Assembly (NCBI GenBank): GCA_004561775.1 | Contig: SFUD01000023.1 | Span: 1 to 8,300 of the forward strand | From: a bacterium | GTDB lineage: Bacteria > Bacteroidota > Bacteroidia > Bacteroidales > UBA932 | DNA length: 8,300 nt | Direction of reading: 5' to 3' | Shown here: piece by piece, positions 6,038 through 8,300 of the stretch | Layout: every line of letters begins with the position of its first letter | Position numbering within the stretch: the stretch's first letter is position 1 | The notes under the pieces: model-generated | Told to the model about the DNA's origin: nothing | Database searches by the model: none | The model's input: only the letters and a program-made list of their open reading frames with translations | Translations under genes and position numbers: made by a program

Positions 6038-7192
6038 ATGAATTTGTTAAAGTTTACACAAAAGATTAAACCTTCTTTTGAGAAAGGTGGGAAGTTTGGA
6101 TGGCTCCACTCAACCTTTGATGCCTTTGAGTCATTTCTCTTTGTTCCTGCTACGGTTACAAAGAGCGGTGCGCACATAAGGGACTGTATGGACCTCAAAC
6201 GAGTTATGAGCGTTGTGATTGTGGCTCTTATGCCTGCAATGCTCTTTGGTATGTGGAATGTTGGAGACCAGCACGCCCTGGCATTCGGGCTTACTGATAT
6301 GGGCTTCTGGGGAAAATTCTGGTATGGTTTTCTCCGCGTACTGCCTCTTATCATTGTCTCCTATGTTGTGGGCCTTGGCATAGAGTTCACCTCTGCCCAG
6401 CTTAGAGGCCACGAGGTTAATGAGGGTTATCTGGTTTCAGGTATGCTCATCCCTATGATTATGCCGGTAGATGTACCTCTCTGGATTCTTGCAGTTGGAG
6501 TTGCATTTGCTGTAATTATCGGGAAGGAGGTATTTGGCGGAACAGGTATGAATATCTGGAATCCTGCGCTGCTGGCGCGTGCCTTTGTCTTCTTTGCATA
6601 TCCTTCGCATATCTCTGGCGACAAGGTCTGGATCTCCGGCCTTACAGATAATGCCTCTGCAGTGGTTGACGGTTTCTCCGGCGCAACTCCGCTTGCTCAG
6701 GCAACCTCCAATATTGCCACTCCGGACTTTTTGCAGATGTTTATTGGAAATATTCCGGGCTCTATTGGTGAGACCTCCACTATTGCCATTCTGCTTGGCG
6801 CAGTGCTGCTTATCTGGACAGGTGTTGCAAGCTGGAAGATAATGGTTTCCTGTGTGGCAGGAGCTCTCTTTGTTGGACTAATTGCCAACTCGCTTGCTCC
6901 GGAGGGAAGTTATGCGGCTTACCCTGTTTGGAACCACCTGGTTATGGGAGGCTTTGCATTTGGAGCGGTCTTTATGGCTACAGACCCTGTTACATCTGCT
7001 CAGACAGAGTGCGGAAAATGGATTTACGGTTTCTTTGTAGGCGCATTGGCAATAATCATAAGACTCTTCAACCCTGGTTATGCAGAGGGTATGATGCTTG
7101 CCATTCTCTTTATGAATACCGCTGCTCCTCTTATTGACCACTATGTTGTAGAGGCTAATATCAAGAGAAGAATGAAACCTGCTAAAAAATAG
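6038..7192 (+). CDS. nqrB: Na+-translocating NADH:quinone reductase subunit B
   Basis: NqrB is the large membrane subunit of Na+-NQR. It carries covalently bound FMN and belongs to the central Na+ and electron pathway. The product is 384 residues (Vibrio NqrB is about 415). The N-terminal FVPATVTKSGAHIRDCMDLKRVM segment (about 35-57) matches the family. After it come about ten hydrophobic spans with conserved loops GKEVFGGTGMNIWNPALLARA and, further on, MATDPVTSAQT. The FMN phosphoester acceptor is T217 in the SGAT motif (214-217), within DGFSGATPLAQA. Attachment would be made by the flavin transferase ApbE, whose gene is not in this window. The gene lies 10 bases after nqrA and 12 before nqrC, so it is co-transcribed. 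It has the best ribosome binding site in the operon. Confidence 0.97.
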   Translation: MNLLKFTQKIKPSFEKGGKFGWLHSTFDAFESFLFVPATVTKSGAHIRDCMDLKRVMSVVIVALMPAMLFGMWNVGDQHALAFGLTDMGFWGKFWYGFLRVLPLIIVSYVVGLGIEFTSAQLRGHEVNEGYLVSGMLIPMIMPVDVPLWILAVGVAFAVIIGKEVFGGTGMNIWNPALLARAFVFFAYPSHISGDKVWISGLTDNASAVVDGFSGATPLAQATSNIATPDFLQMFIGNIPGSIGETSTIAILLGAVLLIWTGVASWKIMVSCVAGALFVGLIANSLAPEGSYAAYPVWNHLVMGGFAFGAVFMATDPVTSAQTECGKWIYGFFVGALAIIIRLFNPGYAEGMMLAILFMNTAAPLIDHYVVEANIKRRMKPAKK

Positions 7193-7204
7193 AGGCTGAG
7201 GATT

Positions 7205-8071
7205 ATGGATACAAATAAGAATTTATATACGGTAGTATATGCAACATTGCTGGTAGTGATTGTTGCAGCTCTCCTTGCCTTTGTTGCAGCCTCTCTTAAG
7301 AGCAGACAGCAGAAGAATATAGACATGGAGAAGCAGACAAGCTTCCTTAAGGCTGTGGGCCTTGGCGCTGATGCGCAGAGCGCTCCGGATAAGGTTGCTT
7401 ATATTCAGAATGAGTTTGCCAAATATATTGTTGAGTCCTTTACTGTAGATGCTTCAGGCAAAGTCTCAGATGTTGTAAAGGGTTCTGCAGAGGAGCCTGA
7501 GGCTATTGTTAACAGCCCTGCCTTCCGCGTTAACCTTAAGGAGCAGTACGACCTCCTTAAAAAGAGCAGCGGCGCAGAGGCTCAGTCAAGCCTCTCCCTC
7601 AAACTCCCTGTCTTTAAATGCGCCTTGGACAATGAGACAGTATATCTCTTCTCTTGCTACGGCGCAGGTCTTTGGGGGCCTATTTGGGGATATATTGCAC
7701 TTAAGGATGATTTCAACACTGTCTATGGCGCCGCTTTTGACCACAAGAGCGAGACTCCGGGACTTGGTGCTGAGATTGCAACAGAGTGGTTCCAGAACAA
7801 CTTTAAGGGAAAGAGCATCTTTGAGGGCGACGAGTTTGTCTCTGTAAGTGTTATGAAGGGTGGCGCAACCCCAGGCAACAACCACCAGGTTGATGCAGTA
7901 ACAGGCGGTACAATTACCAGCAAGGCTCTTGACGAGACTATGAAGAGCTGGCTTGGCGCATACCTTCCATACATAAAGGAGGCTAAGAAGAGTTGCAAGC
8001 AATTGGAGGAGGAGGTTCCTTTCGCGGTGCTGAACCCTGCTGTTGCAGATAGCTTATCATTAAACAAATAG
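7205..8071 (+). CDS. nqrC: Na+-translocating NADH:quinone reductase subunit C
   Basis: NqrC is the membrane-anchored subunit with a large periplasmic FMN-binding domain that passes electrons within Na+-NQR. The product is 288 residues. One N-terminal membrane span covers about residues 8-30, followed by KSRQQKNIDMEKQTSFLKAVG, typical of the family. The soluble domain contains LFSCYGAGLWGPIWGYIAL, then HKSETPGLGAEI, and the FMN attachment motif DAVTGGT with acceptor T236 (TGGT, 233-236). Vibrio NqrC has SGAT there; the Gly for Ala change is, to my recollection, common in Bacteroidota. The usual C-terminal segment ends around WLGAYLPYI (249-257). About 30 further residues follow, rich in Lys/Glu and then hydrophobic, which is longer than the family norm. 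The ATG 7205 follows purine-rich AGAGG at 7191-7195. It lies 12 bases after nqrB and 8 before nqrD. Confidence 0.96.
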   Translation: MDTNKNLYTVVYATLLVVIVAALLAFVAASLKSRQQKNIDMEKQTSFLKAVGLGADAQSAPDKVAYIQNEFAKYIVESFTVDASGKVSDVVKGSAEEPEAIVNSPAFRVNLKEQYDLLKKSSGAEAQSSLSLKLPVFKCALDNETVYLFSCYGAGLWGPIWGYIALKDDFNTVYGAAFDHKSETPGLGAEIATEWFQNNFKGKSIFEGDEFVSVSVMKGGATPGNNHQVDAVTGGTITSKALDETMKSWLGAYLPYIKEAKKSCKQLEEEVPFAVLNPAVADSLSLNK

Positions 8072-8079
8072 TTACGGCA

Positions 8080-8300
8080 ATGGATAAAAAGATATTTACC
8101 AATCCCTTTTTCAGCAATAACCCTGTAACCGTATTGGTGCTGGGTATATGTTCGGCTCTTGCCGTAACAGTAAAGCTTGAGTCTGCCATTGTTATGGCCC
8201 TCTCCGTTACCATTGTGACAGGTATCTCAAGTATGTTGGTTTCAATCATCAGAAACACTATTCCAAACAGAATCAGAATCATTGTGCAGCTTGTTGTTGT
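8080..8300 (+). CDS. nqrD: Na+-translocating NADH:quinone reductase subunit D, N-terminal part (3' end outside window)
   Basis: This reading frame opens at ATG 8080 and stays open to the window edge, giving 73 complete codons of an expected length near 210. NqrD is a small integral membrane subunit that, with NqrE, forms a pseudo-symmetric pair around an iron-sulfur centre within the membrane. Diagnostic matches are the N-terminal FTNPFFSNNPVTVLVLGICS segment, then LAVTVKLESAIVMALSVT, SSMLVSIIRNTIPN and RIRIIVQL. The conserved cysteine expected in the first helix is present in GICSAL (Cys24). No Shine-Dalgarno is visible in the 8-base gap after nqrC (GTTACGGCA around the junction), so translational coupling to nqrC is likely. 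nqrE and nqrF are expected next. Confidence 0.95.
   Translation, partial: MDKKIFTNPFFSNNPVTVLVLGICSALAVTVKLESAIVMALSVTIVTGISSMLVSIIRNTIPNRIRIIVQLVV

Overview
This window looks like chromosomal DNA from a Bacteroidota bacterium, most likely of the order Bacteroidales. The evidence is a lipoprotein that resembles the Bacteroidota-restricted DUF4493 and DUF6359 families, a Na+-NQR operon in the nqrA-B-C-D order common in that group, two -7 boxes of the Bacteroides type (TAnnTTTG), and mostly weak or absent Shine-Dalgarno sequences. I cannot name the genus. Base composition looks intermediate, and glutamate is coded almost entirely by GAG in nqrA.

Layout. Positions 1-960 (+) hold the C-terminal two thirds of a CstA-type peptide/pyruvate transporter, cut by the window edge. 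Only 6 bases further on, facing it, ends a minus-strand gene (967-2031) for a putative lipoprotein of unknown function. Upstream of that gene on the same strand, after a 92-base gap, lies a complete UvrD/PcrA-type superfamily 1 DNA helicase (2124-4580). It carries a conspicuous 11-unit hexapeptide repeat between the motor core and the C-terminal Tudor-like domain. A 67-base divergent intergenic region (4581-4647) with a candidate -7 promoter box on each strand separates the helicase from the nqr operon. That operon fills the rest of the window: nqrA (4648-6027), nqrB (6038-7192), nqrC (7205-8071) and the first 73 codons of nqrD (8080 to the window end). The spacers between these genes are only 8-12 bases. 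nqrE and nqrF would be expected just beyond the window.

How the genes work together. NqrA-F form one membrane complex that oxidises NADH, reduces quinone and pumps Na+ out of the cell. The covalent FMN attachment threonines of NqrB (T217) and NqrC (T236) are both visible. The helicase acts in DNA repair and in resolving replication or transcription conflicts and has no evident functional link to NQR beyond the shared intergenic region. CstA takes up peptides or pyruvate.

I found no mobile element, CRISPR array, RNA gene or new multi-gene system. The window is largely ordinary housekeeping sequence. The most unusual item is the 18-bp tandem repeat inside the helicase gene. Secondary points are a C-terminal extension on NqrC, the only strong Shine-Dalgarno in the operon lying before nqrB, and the possibly near-leaderless helicase mRNA.
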